Under the pieces are notes generated by a model. The model saw nothing but the letters and a program-made list of their open reading frames with translations, was not told where the DNA came from and did no database searches. A program made the translations under genes and the position numbers. From assembly GCA_036500765.1 (NCBI GenBank), contig DASYBM010000002.1, positions 124,001 through 188,000 of the forward strand: 64,000 bases of DNA. The letters are read 5' to 3'. This document shows, in pieces, positions 52,290-61,211 of this stretch. The stretch comes from Candidatus Sulfotelmatobacter sp. (lineage in GTDB: Bacteria > Acidobacteriota > Terriglobia > Terriglobales > Acidobacteriaceae). Each line of letters begins with the position of its first letter. Positions within the stretch are counted from its first letter, which is position 1.

Positions 52290-53377
52290 GGCTTCCGGCT
52301 TCCGGCTTTCGGCTCTCGGCTTCGGGAAATCGGATTGTGGGGGCTGGACGCCGCATAATCCTGCACGAAGCGCGCGAGATTTCTCACATTCTCTACCGGC
52401 GTTTCGGGCAGGATGCCGTGGCCGAGGTTGAAGATGTGCCCAGGGCGTCCGGCGGCGCGGCGGAGAATGTTTTCCGCCCGCGATTTCAATTCCTTCCAGC
52501 CGGCGAAGAGCAGCACGGGATCGAGGTTGCCCTGCACGGCGCATTGATGATCAAGGCGCGCCCAGCCTTCGTCGAGCGGAATGCGCCAGTCGAGTCCGAT
52601 GACGTCGGCTCCGGTTTCTTTCATGGCTGGCAGCAGGGTAGCGCTGTCGGTGCCGAAATAAATAATCGGCGCGCCGGTTGTCTGCAACTGCTTCACCATG
52701 CCGGTGACGTGGGGAAGAACGTAGCGGCGATAGTCTTCCACGCTCAGGCATCCAACCCAGCTATCGAAAATCTGGATGACGTCGGCGCCAGCACGCACTT
52801 GCTCGGAGGCGTAAGTTGTCGTCACCGCGACCAGTTTTGCCATCAAGACATCCCAGTCGGCGGGGGAGTTGTACATCATTTTCTTGGCGTGAATATAGTT
52901 GCGCGAGCTGCCGCCTTCGATCATGTAGCTGGCGAGAGTGAAGGGAGCGCCGCAGAATCCGATCACGGGCAGGCGGTCGCCGAAATGTTTCGCGACCAGG
53001 CCTACAGCTTCGGAAACATAACCCAACTCGGCAGCACGATCGGTGCGCAGATTCGCGATGTGTTCCATTGTGCGAACCGGCTTCTCGATGATCGGACCCT
53101 CGCCGGCGGAAAAATGAAAAGGCAGGCCCATGACTTCGAGGGGAAGCAGGAGGTCGGCGAAAATAATGGCGGCGTCGACTCTGAGGAATTCCGCGGCGGC
53201 GATGGTGACTTCGGCGGCGAGCGCGGGCTTCTTGCAGATTTCGAGCAGCGAATGTTGCTTGCGAACCGCACGATACTCGGGCATGTAGCGCCCCGCCTGG
53301 CGCATGAACCACACCGGTGTGCGGTCAACAGGTTGGGACTTGCAGGCGCGCACGAAATTGGAATTGGGAGCCGACAT
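52286..53377 (-). CDS. hemE: uroporphyrinogen decarboxylase
   Basis: 363 aa, converts uroporphyrinogen III to coproporphyrinogen III in the cytoplasm. Signatures: PVWFMRQAGRYMPEYR, IGFCGAPFTLASYMIEGG, the active-site Asp in FADLLLPLE, and VQGNLDPVLL. First gene of the hemE-hemG pair. The last 16 residues (ISRSREPKAGSRKP) come from a degenerate tandem of CCGAAAG/CCGGAAG units at 52290-52330 and look like a recent repeat-derived tail. Confidence 0.95.
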   Translation of the reverse strand: MSAPNSNFVRACKSQPVDRTPVWFMRQAGRYMPEYRAVRKQHSLLEICKKPALAAEVTIAAAEFLRVDAAIIFADLLLPLEVMGLPFHFSAGEGPIIEKPVRTMEHIANLRTDRAAELGYVSEAVGLVAKHFGDRLPVIGFCGAPFTLASYMIEGGSSRNYIHAKKMMYNSPADWDVLMAKLVAVTTTYASEQVRAGADVIQIFDSWVGCLSVEDYRRYVLPHVTGMVKQLQTTGAPIIYFGTDSATLLPAMKETGADVIGLDWRIPLDEGWARLDHQCAVQGNLDPVLLFAGWKELKSRAENILRRAAGRPGHIFNLGHGILPETPVENVRNLARFVQDYAASSPHNPISRSREPKAGSRKP

Positions 53378-53493
53378 GAACGTTTGAATTTAGCATCTTT
53401 TGGCCGGGAACGCTGTGATCGAGAACTTCAACGGCTTAACCACAGAGAACACGGGAGGACACAGAGGCAAAACTGGGCTTGTAAAATCTCGAT

Positions 53494-54813
53494 ATGGGCT
53501 ACAGAGCGTTTGTGTTGGCTAGTCAGGCGGGACTGGCGATCATTCTTTTCGGGGCTGCATTTCAGAATCCGGGAACATCTGCGCCGCCTACATTTTATAA
53601 AGACGTGTTGCCAATTTTGCAGAATCATTGCCAGAGTTGTCATCGTCCGGGCGAAGTCGCGCCCATGCCGCTGGTGACTTATGAGCAGACGCGGCCGTGG
53701 GCTGCGGCGATGGCGCATGCGGTCGAGATGAAGATGATGCCGCCCTGGTTTGCCGATCCGCGGTACGGGCACTTTGCCAATGATGCATCGTTGACTGAAC
53801 GGCAGATTGCGACGATGGTCGCGTGGTCCGCGGCGGGAGCGCCGGCGGGCGATCCGCACGATGCGCCTGGGGCGCGAAATTGGGTTGAGGGATGGAATAT
53901 CCCGCGGCCCGATGTCGTGGTGAAGATGCCGAAGGCGGTTGAAATTCCGTCGCGCGGTGAGATCGAATATACGTACGAAATTGTGCCGACGCATTTTGCC
54001 CAGGACCGTTGGGTGCAGATGTCGGAATTCCGGCCGGGGAGTCCGGCGCATGTGCATCACGCGGTGGTTTATATTCGTCCGCCGAACTCGGAATGGTTGC
54101 GGCATGCGCCGATAGGCGAGCCTTTCACGGCGTCGACGCTGGGCGATCCGCTGGAGCGGCGCGAGGCGCATGAGACCACCAGCGACCTGTTGCTGGTATA
54201 TGCGCCGGGAAGTTCGCCAGACGAGTGGCCGGACGGGATGGCGAAGTTCGTGCCTGCGGGAGCGGACTTAGTATTCCAGATGCACTACACAACCAATGGA
54301 TCGGCAGATAAGGACCAGACCAGCATCGGGCTGGTGTTTGCGAAGGTACCCCCAAAGCAGAAGGTAATCACGCTGCAATTAAATAATCATGCGCTGATCA
54401 TTCCGCCCGGAGCGGACGACTTTCGCGTGGACGTGCAAGGCACGCTGCCGAACGATGCGACTTTGCTAAGCCTGTTTCCGCATATGCATCTGCGCGGGAA
54501 GCGCTTCGAATACGATATTGTGCACGATGACGGCAGCGTGGAGGTTTTGCTGCGAGTGAATTATCACTTTCACTGGCAGTTGAGTTACAAACTGGCCGAG
54601 CCGCGGTTTTTGAAAGCGGGTACGAAGCTGCGGGCGATTGCGTGGTACGACAATTCGAAAAATAATCCGCACAATCCCGATCCGGAGAAAACGGTGACGT
54701 GGGGCGATCAGACTTCCGATGAGATGATGGTGGGATTTTTCGACGTGGCGATACCGGCAGGGATGGATAAATGGAAATTCTTCGAGCGGCATCAGGAAGC
54801 GAAATCGCAATAG
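53494..54813 (+). CDS. cytochrome c fused to copper type II monooxygenase-like domain
   Basis: 439 aa with a signal peptide (about 1-24). The N-terminal haem site is C46-x2-C49-H50 (CQSCHRPGEVAPMPL). The C-terminal part has the pattern of ascorbate-dependent copper monooxygenases (PHM/DBM type): His188-His189 (HVHHAVVY) and His264 (QMHYTT) for one copper, and His330-x-His332 (PHMHLRG) plus Met411 or Met412 (SDEMM) for the other. Thus all six expected ligands are visible. Members of this fusion family are common in Acidobacteriota and are often given generic names; the substrate is unknown. Followed 43 bp later by another c cytochrome. Confidence 0.85.
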   Translation: MGYRAFVLASQAGLAIILFGAAFQNPGTSAPPTFYKDVLPILQNHCQSCHRPGEVAPMPLVTYEQTRPWAAAMAHAVEMKMMPPWFADPRYGHFANDASLTERQIATMVAWSAAGAPAGDPHDAPGARNWVEGWNIPRPDVVVKMPKAVEIPSRGEIEYTYEIVPTHFAQDRWVQMSEFRPGSPAHVHHAVVYIRPPNSEWLRHAPIGEPFTASTLGDPLERREAHETTSDLLLVYAPGSSPDEWPDGMAKFVPAGADLVFQMHYTTNGSADKDQTSIGLVFAKVPPKQKVITLQLNNHALIIPPGADDFRVDVQGTLPNDATLLSLFPHMHLRGKRFEYDIVHDDGSVEVLLRVNYHFHWQLSYKLAEPRFLKAGTKLRAIAWYDNSKNNPHNPDPEKTVTWGDQTSDEMMVGFFDVAIPAGMDKWKFFERHQEAKSQ

Positions 54814-54856
54814 AATCGCGGTACTCTAGGGCTGTAATTCCAATTGAGGGGAATTG

Positions 54857-56050
54857 ATGAACGCAAAACAAATCGTTCTGGCGTGTAGTGTGCTTCTTGT
54901 GGCAACTGGATTCGCAACATTGGGGACTCGGGCTCAATCGGCGCACGACGCCACTCAGGGCCAGGCTCCCACTCAAGCTGCGGCGCCGAAGAAGGCTGAG
55001 GAGCAGTTCAAGAATATTCAGGTGCTGAAGGGAATTCCTGCGGATCAACTCATTCCTACGATGGAGTTCATCCGGGCGTCACTGGGCGTCGGCTGCGAGT
55101 ATTGCCACGAGCATGACGCGTTCGATAAGGACGACAAGAAGCCCAAGCAGATTGCGCGCAAAATGATGGAGATGATGATTGCCATCAATGCGGATAATTT
55201 CGACGGGCATCGCATGGTTACTTGCAATTCCTGTCACAACGGTAATGCGAAACCGCAGTCGATTCCGGCAGTGATGGGCGAGGAGCCGAAAGAATCGGCG
55301 GGCGGAGGCATGATGAATGCGCCCCCAATGGGCGGGCCCGGCGGGTCAGCCCCCGCCGATGCGAAAGGAAATACCGCTGTGTCAGCCGACCAACTGCTCG
55401 ATAAATATGTGCAGGCTGCGGGCGGAGCGGCGGCGATCGACAAGGTTACCAGCCGCATCATGAAGGGTACGATCGACTTTGGCGGAAAGTCGTTCCCCAT
55501 AGATATTTATGGGAAGGATCCGGACGAGCGGATATCGTTCACTCACATGCCTGAAGGCGACAGTATCACTGCCTTTAACGGGCGCGAGGGATGGCTGGCG
55601 TCGCCGGGGCGTCCAGGGATCCGCGAAATGCACGGAAGCGAACTAGACGCGGCGTCGATGGACGCCGACGTGCAGTTGGCGACGCACCTGAAGGGGATGT
55701 TCAGCGAATTGCAGGCGCAAGGGACGGAGAAAGTTGGCGACCGCAAAGCCTACGTGGTGGTCGGCATGCGCACCGGGAATACTCCGATCCGGTTGTATTT
55801 CGACGAACAATCGGGATTGCTGGTGCGGCTGGTGCGGTTCGCGGACACCGCGCTGGGCTGGCTACCGACGCAGATCGATTACGCCGATTACCGCGACGCG
55901 AATGGCGTGAAGATTCCCTATCGCTGGACGCTGGCGCGGCCGAGTGGACGATTCACGATCCAAGTGAGCGACGTGAAGCAGAATGTTCCCGTGGAGGACG
56001 CAAAATTCGTCAAGCCTGCCGCGGAGCAGCCCAAAGCGCCCAGCAAGTAA
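54857..56050 (+). CDS. di-haem cytochrome of reaction-centre cytochrome type with C-terminal lipoprotein-like domain
   Basis: 397 aa, ATG preceded by GAGGGGAATTG. Signal peptide (about 1-27), then a CytoC_RC-like domain (KNIQVLKGIPADQLIPTMEFI) with two haem sites, C80-EY-C83-H84 and C123-NS-C126-H127. Residues about 150-185 are a Gly/Pro/Met linker. The C-terminal half (QLLDKYVQAAGGAAAIDKVTSR onward) resembles LolA/outer-membrane-lipoprotein-sorting beta sheets. There are no photosynthesis genes here, so the name reflects homology only; electron transfer in the periplasm is the safe statement. Likely co-transcribed with the previous cytochrome. Confidence 0.88.
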   Translation: MNAKQIVLACSVLLVATGFATLGTRAQSAHDATQGQAPTQAAAPKKAEEQFKNIQVLKGIPADQLIPTMEFIRASLGVGCEYCHEHDAFDKDDKKPKQIARKMMEMMIAINADNFDGHRMVTCNSCHNGNAKPQSIPAVMGEEPKESAGGGMMNAPPMGGPGGSAPADAKGNTAVSADQLLDKYVQAAGGAAAIDKVTSRIMKGTIDFGGKSFPIDIYGKDPDERISFTHMPEGDSITAFNGREGWLASPGRPGIREMHGSELDAASMDADVQLATHLKGMFSELQAQGTEKVGDRKAYVVVGMRTGNTPIRLYFDEQSGLLVRLVRFADTALGWLPTQIDYADYRDANGVKIPYRWTLARPSGRFTIQVSDVKQNVPVEDAKFVKPAAEQPKAPSK

Positions 56051-56083
56051 CAGTTGTACCGAAAGAATGAGGCGGAGATCGAA

Positions 56084-56368
56084 TCAGGGAGTCGACGGGC
56101 GACTGATGCCGGCAGAATGGTGAGCCCCCGTCGTTACAACCGCGTCAGCTTCGATTTTAACGTCGACCTCAGCGCCCTCTTTGAGCTTCACTTTCCGGCC
56201 ATGATCATCGGTGAGAGTGTTGGGCACGCGAATTTCGCGGTAGAGATGGTCGGCGCCGTCTACCGCGATCTGAGCCTTTTCAGGTTCGCCCGATTCGGGA
56301 TGGGAATTAATAATCTTTTCGACCTTGCCTGGGAGTGTAGTGGTTGCTTTGGCTTTTTCGTTCGACAC
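56084..56368 (-). CDS. small conserved protein of unknown function
   Basis: 94 aa, GTG start with a GAGGG site 9-13 bases upstream. Charged and soluble, with the pattern PGKVEKIINSHPESGEPEKA, DGADHLYREIRVPNTL and KEGAEVDVKIEADA, which looks like a small beta-barrel or SH3-like fold. No function recognised. It is convergent with the cytochrome gene before it. Confidence 0.72.
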   Translation of the reverse strand: MSNEKAKATTTLPGKVEKIINSHPESGEPEKAQIAVDGADHLYREIRVPNTLTDDHGRKVKLKEGAEVDVKIEADAVVTTGAHHSAGISRPSTP

Positions 56369-56790
56369 GACTAGCCCTCGCTTTCTGAAACTCGACAGGT
56401 TAGATCATCTGCATAAAACCCTCTACCGGCCATCGGGGAAACACCGTATGCCTTGTCCTGACTTCTTTCACCGGGGTGATCCGCGGGATGCCGCAGCTTC
56501 TCTTCACGATCTGAACCGACTTCAATAACAAAACCTGATAGAGACGATAAATAGTTTCGATTTCCGCCAAGCTGCCGGGGACGGTAGAGTGAGGCCGGTC
56601 TGACGCGGCGAAAAACCGATGGGAAAAGACCGAACAGTTTTGACGAGGACAAAGTTCAAGGACTGGATCACTCTCAAGTGGAAACAGAGATACTATTTAG
56701 GAGGTCTTTGCGCAGGGGGCAGATCAGGATTCGCTGAAGCTTCCTGGCGGGCGATCGTGTGAAGAATGCAAAACAGGACTTGACGACATT
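56369..56790. other. 422-bp intergenic region before glnB
   Basis: No credible gene; a 93-codon frame on the minus strand (56371-56652) has no homology and no ribosome-binding site. It should hold the glnB promoter. A sigma-54 site (TGGC-N8-TTGC pattern) was sought near the glnB start and not found. No riboswitch fold was recognised. Confidence 0.5.
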
Positions 56791-57129
56791 ATGACGAAGA
56801 TTGAGGCGGTCATTCAAAACTCCAAGCTGGAAGCGGTGAAAACTGCACTGCACGAAATCGGGGTCGAAGGCATGACGGTGCTTGAGGTACGCGGCCACGG
56901 CCGGCAGAAGGGGCACACCGAGGTCTATCGCGGCCGCGAGTATAGCGTGGATCTTATTCCGAAGACGAAGATCGAGATGGTGCTGCCGGACAATATGGTC
57001 GAGAAAGCGGAGCAGGCGATTCTGAACGCGGCACGCACTGGGAAAATCGGCGACGGAAAAATCTTTCGTTCCCGGGTGGATGAGGCGATCCGCATTCGCA
57101 ATGACGAGCGCGGAGAGGGAGCGCTGTAA
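56791..57129 (+). CDS. glnB: nitrogen regulatory protein PII
   Basis: 112-aa trimeric signalling protein that senses 2-oxoglutarate and ATP/ADP. T-loop GHGRQKGHTEVYRGREYSVD with the uridylylation Tyr at position 51; B-loop/C-terminal signature TGKIGDGKIF. glnD, encoding the modifying enzyme, starts 34 bp downstream, so the pair is probably one operon. No amtB is present, which favours GlnB over GlnK. Confidence 0.95.
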   Translation: MTKIEAVIQNSKLEAVKTALHEIGVEGMTVLEVRGHGRQKGHTEVYRGREYSVDLIPKTKIEMVLPDNMVEKAEQAILNAARTGKIGDGKIFRSRVDEAIRIRNDERGEGAL

Positions 57130-57162
57130 AGCAGGACGATTCCCGCTGGTGAATGAACTTTC

Positions 57163-59787
57163 ATGAATGCAGCGTCCTCATTGATCAGTGAGCTGCGGAG
57201 TTCTCTGAGCGACGAATCGGCACGCATTCAACAAGAGTTCGAGACAAGCGGGAACGGCCGCGCGGCCGTGGCGCAACGCACGCGGCTGGTAGAAGAAATT
57301 CTGGGCCGGCTGTGGCGCGACATTGTTGCTTCGGAACAAACCAAGCCCGCCAACTTCGCGCTGGTCGCCACCGGTGGGTTCGGGCGGGGATGGATGTTCC
57401 CCTATTCCGATATCGACCTGTTATTTCTTTTTGGGGATCGCAACGCGGAGCAGGTGTTCAAAGAACCCGTCCGCCGCTTTTCGCAGGAGTTGTGGGATCT
57501 GCGGCTGAAGCTCAGTCCGGCGTCGCGAACACTGGGCGAGTGCGATCGCTACGATCCGAACAATACCGAGTTCACGATTTCTCTTCTCGACAGCCGCTTT
57601 CTTGCCGGCGACCACGATCTGTTCCGGCGGCTGCACGATAAGGTGATCCCCAAGCTGCTGATGCGCGAGTCGAAGGGCCTGCTTCAGGGCCTGGCGGAAG
57701 TTACGCGCGAACGGCACGCGAAGTATGGGATGACGCTGTATCATCTCGAGCCCAATTTGAAAGAGTCGCCGGGCGGCTTGCGGGACTGCAACGTCGCGTC
57801 GTGGCTGGCGCTGATTTCAGCGATGGACAAGCTGCACGACTGGCCCGATGCGAGTTCGTTGCGGGCTCCGGTGCGCCGGCAGCTCGACGCAGCGCTGGAG
57901 TTTCTGATGTCGGCGCGCTGCTTTCTTCACTTTCGGCATGGGCGCGACGACAATACGCTGAGCTGGGAGGCACAAGACGAAGCGGCGGCGCGCAAAGTCG
58001 GAACTCAGATGAGCGAATCGCCGGCGGAGGATCGAGTCGAGATCTCAGCCGCCGACTGGATGCGGATTTATTTTGGGCACGCCCGCGCGGTGCAGCGCAC
58101 CGTGACGCAATTGCTCGAGGAGATTCCGGAAGCATGGTCCGCGCTGTACCGGCAGGTGCAAAGCTGGCGTTCGCGGCTGACCACACCCGATTTTTCGGTG
58201 GTCGATGGTCTTATTTTCTTGCAGCAGCCCTCGGCCTTGCAGGATCCGGAAGTGTTGTTGCGCCTGTTCCATTTCATGGCGCACCACGGACTGAGGTTGA
58301 GCGCCACCACGGAGTACCGCATTGAGCAGGCGCTTCCGGCACTGGCGTCGATGCCGCCCCGCGGCGCGGAACTCTGGCTCTATTTGCAGGAGACGCTGCT
58401 GCAACCCCATGCCGCTGACGCGCTGCGCGCCATGCACTCACTGCGTTTGCTGACTTTGCTGTTGCCTGAGCTGAAAGTCATCGACTCGCTGGTGGTGCGG
58501 GATTTCTATCACCGCTTCACGGTGGACGAACATTCTTTTCTGGCGATCGAGAGCCTGCACCGGCTGAAGCAGTCGCAGTCGGAGTGGGACAAGCGCTATG
58601 CCGAGTTGCTCGGCGAGTTGGAAAACCCGGAATTGTTGTACCTGGCGTTGCTGCTGCACGACACGGGCAAAGGCGTGCCCGGCGGCAATCATGTGGTCGC
58701 AAGCCTGGAGATTGCCGGCCGCGCCATGGATCGGCTGGACGTGGACCCGAGGGAAAGAGCGGAGGTGCTGTTCTTGATCGGCAGTCATCTGGAACTTTCG
58801 GCGGCGTTGCGGCGCGACATTTTCAATCCGGACACGGTCGCGGCGTTTGCAGAAAAGATGGGAACTCCGGAGCGGCTGAAGATGCTCGCGCTGCTGACTT
58901 ATGCCGACATTAAGGCGGTGAATCCTGAGGCGCTTACACCGTGGAAGGCAGAGAACGTCTGGCAACTCTACATGGGAGCCGATAATTATCTGAATCGGAG
59001 CGCCGATCGCCGCCTGCATACCAGCGTGCATGCGGACGTGAATGATGAAAAGCTGGCCCGACTGCGGTCTTTGGCGCCGGTAACCCGCAGCAAGTTCAAA
59101 GGTTTTCTGGAAGGATTCCCGCAACGCTATTTGTTAGTGCATTCCGCCGAGGAAGTGATGCGTCACATGGCGATGGCGGAGGAACTGGGCAACAATCCGG
59201 TACAGGTGGACTTGAAGCGCGGGCGGCATTGGTACGAGTTGGCGCTGGTCACGCGCGATCGTCCATTTCTGTTCGCAAGATTGTCAGGCGTGCTGGCGGC
59301 GTGGGGGATGAATATTGTGAAGGCGAACGCGTTTTCGAACCAGGCCGGCACGGTCGTCGACACACTTTACTTCACCGATCGATTCCGCACTCTCGAGCTG
59401 AATCTTTCCGAGTGGGAGCGCTTCAAGCGCAGCGTGGCGGATGTGCTGCTGGGCCATGCCGATCTCGACAAAATGCTGCGTGACCGGCAGCGGGCGGAGA
59501 AGGGCGCCATTGCGAAAGTCAAAGTTGAAACGAAAATTGAGTTCGACGACTCGTGTTCATCGACGAGCACGCTGGTGCAAGTCATCGCGCAGGATCGTCC
59601 CCGGCTGCTGCATCGGATTGCTTCGTGCCTTTCGCATCAGGAATGCAACATTGAAATCGCATTGATCGATACCGAGGGACAGATGGCGATTGATACGTTT
59701 TATCTGACGTCGGGTGGAAAGAAACTCAAACCGGAACATTTCCGGCGGGTGGAGAAGGCGTTGGTGGAGGAGTTGCGCGGGGAATAG
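57163..59787 (+). CDS. glnD: PII uridylyltransferase/uridylyl-removing enzyme
   Basis: 874 aa, normal length. Order: nucleotidyltransferase domain (GGFGRGWMFPYSDIDLLFLF), GlnE-like linker, HD hydrolase domain (LYLALLLHDTGKGVPGGNH), and two C-terminal ACT domains (VTRDRPFLFARLSGVLAAWG and VIAQDRPRLLHRIASCLSHQ) that sense glutamine. It adds or removes UMP on Tyr51 of PII according to glutamine level. Start: the ATG (MNAASSLISEL) 34 bp after glnB. Confidence 0.95.
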   Translation: MNAASSLISELRSSLSDESARIQQEFETSGNGRAAVAQRTRLVEEILGRLWRDIVASEQTKPANFALVATGGFGRGWMFPYSDIDLLFLFGDRNAEQVFKEPVRRFSQELWDLRLKLSPASRTLGECDRYDPNNTEFTISLLDSRFLAGDHDLFRRLHDKVIPKLLMRESKGLLQGLAEVTRERHAKYGMTLYHLEPNLKESPGGLRDCNVASWLALISAMDKLHDWPDASSLRAPVRRQLDAALEFLMSARCFLHFRHGRDDNTLSWEAQDEAAARKVGTQMSESPAEDRVEISAADWMRIYFGHARAVQRTVTQLLEEIPEAWSALYRQVQSWRSRLTTPDFSVVDGLIFLQQPSALQDPEVLLRLFHFMAHHGLRLSATTEYRIEQALPALASMPPRGAELWLYLQETLLQPHAADALRAMHSLRLLTLLLPELKVIDSLVVRDFYHRFTVDEHSFLAIESLHRLKQSQSEWDKRYAELLGELENPELLYLALLLHDTGKGVPGGNHVVASLEIAGRAMDRLDVDPRERAEVLFLIGSHLELSAALRRDIFNPDTVAAFAEKMGTPERLKMLALLTYADIKAVNPEALTPWKAENVWQLYMGADNYLNRSADRRLHTSVHADVNDEKLARLRSLAPVTRSKFKGFLEGFPQRYLLVHSAEEVMRHMAMAEELGNNPVQVDLKRGRHWYELALVTRDRPFLFARLSGVLAAWGMNIVKANAFSNQAGTVVDTLYFTDRFRTLELNLSEWERFKRSVADVLLGHADLDKMLRDRQRAEKGAIAKVKVETKIEFDDSCSSTSTLVQVIAQDRPRLLHRIASCLSHQECNIEIALIDTEGQMAIDTFYLTSGGKKLKPEHFRRVEKALVEELRGE

Positions 59788-59822
59788 GATGAAGATCCTA
59801 ACGCTTGAAAATGAGGGAATCG

Positions 59823-59993
59823 ATGAACTGGAAAAGTAGATTTGCTTTAGGAGTGCTCACCGCCCTAGCCATGATGCTGGCGACGTATGCGCTTCCACGA
59901 GGCGGCGCGATGCGCGATGCTTCGCTGGTGCAGTTTCCCATGACGGCCGGAATATGGGCGATTTTCGTGCTGCTCTTCGTGAAGCTGAAATAA
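59823..59993 (+). CDS. 56-aa small membrane protein
   Basis: MNWKSRFALGVLTALAMMLA... with a GAGGGA site about 10 bases before the ATG; a start 18 bases earlier (59805) is possible. Two hydrophobic segments (about 8-24 and 36-54) with a loop PRGGAMRDASLVQFPMT. Unknown function. It ends 6 bp before the stop of the convergent galM gene. Confidence 0.68.
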   Translation: MNWKSRFALGVLTALAMMLATYALPRGGAMRDASLVQFPMTAGIWAIFVLLFVKLK

Positions 59994-59999
59994 CCCTTC

Positions 60000-61154
60000 T
60001 TACTTCGCCGAGAACCTGAACACCGTCTCGGATCTGAACGTCTCGCCAGGCCTCAGGATCGTGCTGGGGAAGTCTGGATGGTTCGGTGAATCCGGAAAAT
60101 GCTGCGTCTCCAGGCAGAAGCCGTAGCGGCGCTTATAGACGTGGCCTTTTTTCCCAGTGACGGTGCCGTCGAGAAAATTTCCGGTGTAGAACTGAACGCC
60201 GGGCTGCGTGGTCGAAACTTCCAGCACGCGACCGCTCGTGGGTTCGTACATGCGCGCGGCCAACACCAGGCCGTTGTCGCCATCCCTACGATTGATGACC
60301 CAGTTGTGATCGTACCCGTGGCCGAGGACTAGCTGATCGTAGTTGTCGTCGATGCGGGCGCCAACCTTCGTCGACGTGGTGAAATCCATCGGCGTGCCTT
60401 TCACCGGACGAAGTTCGCCGGTGGGGATCAGATTCTTGTCGACGGGCGTGAAGCGGTCAGCATTCAGTGTAAGTTCGTGATTCAGGATGTCACCTGTTCC
60501 CTCTCCGGCCAGATTGAAATAACTGTGCTGGCTGAGATTGATCGGCGTGGCCTTGTCGGTGGTGGCTTCGTAATCGATAACGAGTTCGTTCTCGTTGGTC
60601 AAGGTGTACGTAACTCGCACCTTCAGATTGCCGGGGAAGCCGTCGTCGCCATCATGGCTGAGGTAGGTGTAAGTAATGCCCGCCTTGCCTTTCAGCGGCT
60701 CGCCGTCCCACACGACTTTGTTGAAAGTCTTGTCGGTGCCGCCATGCAGAGTGTTGGGGCCGTCGTTCTTGGGCAACGTGTAGGTCTTGCCGTCGAGGGT
60801 GAAAGTGCCGTTGGCGATGCGGTTGGCGTAACGTCCGACGACCGCGCCGATATACGGAGGATTCGGAATGTAGCCCTTGAGATCTTCGTGGCCGAGAACG
60901 ATGTCGGCGAATTGACCTTTGCGGTCGGGAACGCGAATAGAAGTGATGATGCCGCCGTAATTCATGGTGTCGATCTCAACGCCGTTTGCATTGGTGAGCG
61001 TGTACAAGGTGACGGGCCTCCCATCCTGCGTGCCAAAGGGCTTTTGCTGAACCGGTTGCTCATGTCTCTTGCCAGCCTGTGCTAAGGCAAGGCCGCCGAT
61101 ACACAAGCCGATCAGAAACCTACCGCATACATTCACGAGTTGTCTTGGAATCAT
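60000..61154 (-). CDS. galM: secreted aldose 1-epimerase (mutarotase)
   Basis: 384 aa with a signal peptide (about 1-27, GLALAQA). It interconverts alpha and beta anomers of aldoses. Signatures: GRYANRIANGTFTLDGKTY, catalytic His in INLSQHSYFNLAG and catalytic Glu in CLETQHFPDSPNH. It appears to be a periplasmic form, unlike cytoplasmic E. coli GalM. It is not linked to sugar-transport genes here. Confidence 0.92.
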   Translation of the reverse strand: MIPRQLVNVCGRFLIGLCIGGLALAQAGKRHEQPVQQKPFGTQDGRPVTLYTLTNANGVEIDTMNYGGIITSIRVPDRKGQFADIVLGHEDLKGYIPNPPYIGAVVGRYANRIANGTFTLDGKTYTLPKNDGPNTLHGGTDKTFNKVVWDGEPLKGKAGITYTYLSHDGDDGFPGNLKVRVTYTLTNENELVIDYEATTDKATPINLSQHSYFNLAGEGTGDILNHELTLNADRFTPVDKNLIPTGELRPVKGTPMDFTTSTKVGARIDDNYDQLVLGHGYDHNWVINRRDGDNGLVLAARMYEPTSGRVLEVSTTQPGVQFYTGNFLDGTVTGKKGHVYKRRYGFCLETQHFPDSPNHPDFPSTILRPGETFRSETVFRFSAK

Positions 61155-61211
61155 GCGGGAGAGTTTACTACGCGCGGCAAATTCGTGCCGGAATCGCGCG
61201 GATAAGACTTT

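Noticed and set aside
52337-53677. 446-codon plus-strand frame opposite hemE
   Set aside because: Covers hemE, whose signatures are unmistakable; the translation is unlike any known protein.
56371-56652. 93-codon minus-strand frame upstream of glnB
   Set aside because: No ribosome-binding site, no motif, and composition like translated non-coding DNA.
56650-56790. sigma-54 promoter for glnB
   Set aside because: No TGGC-N8-TTGC element with correct spacing could be found.
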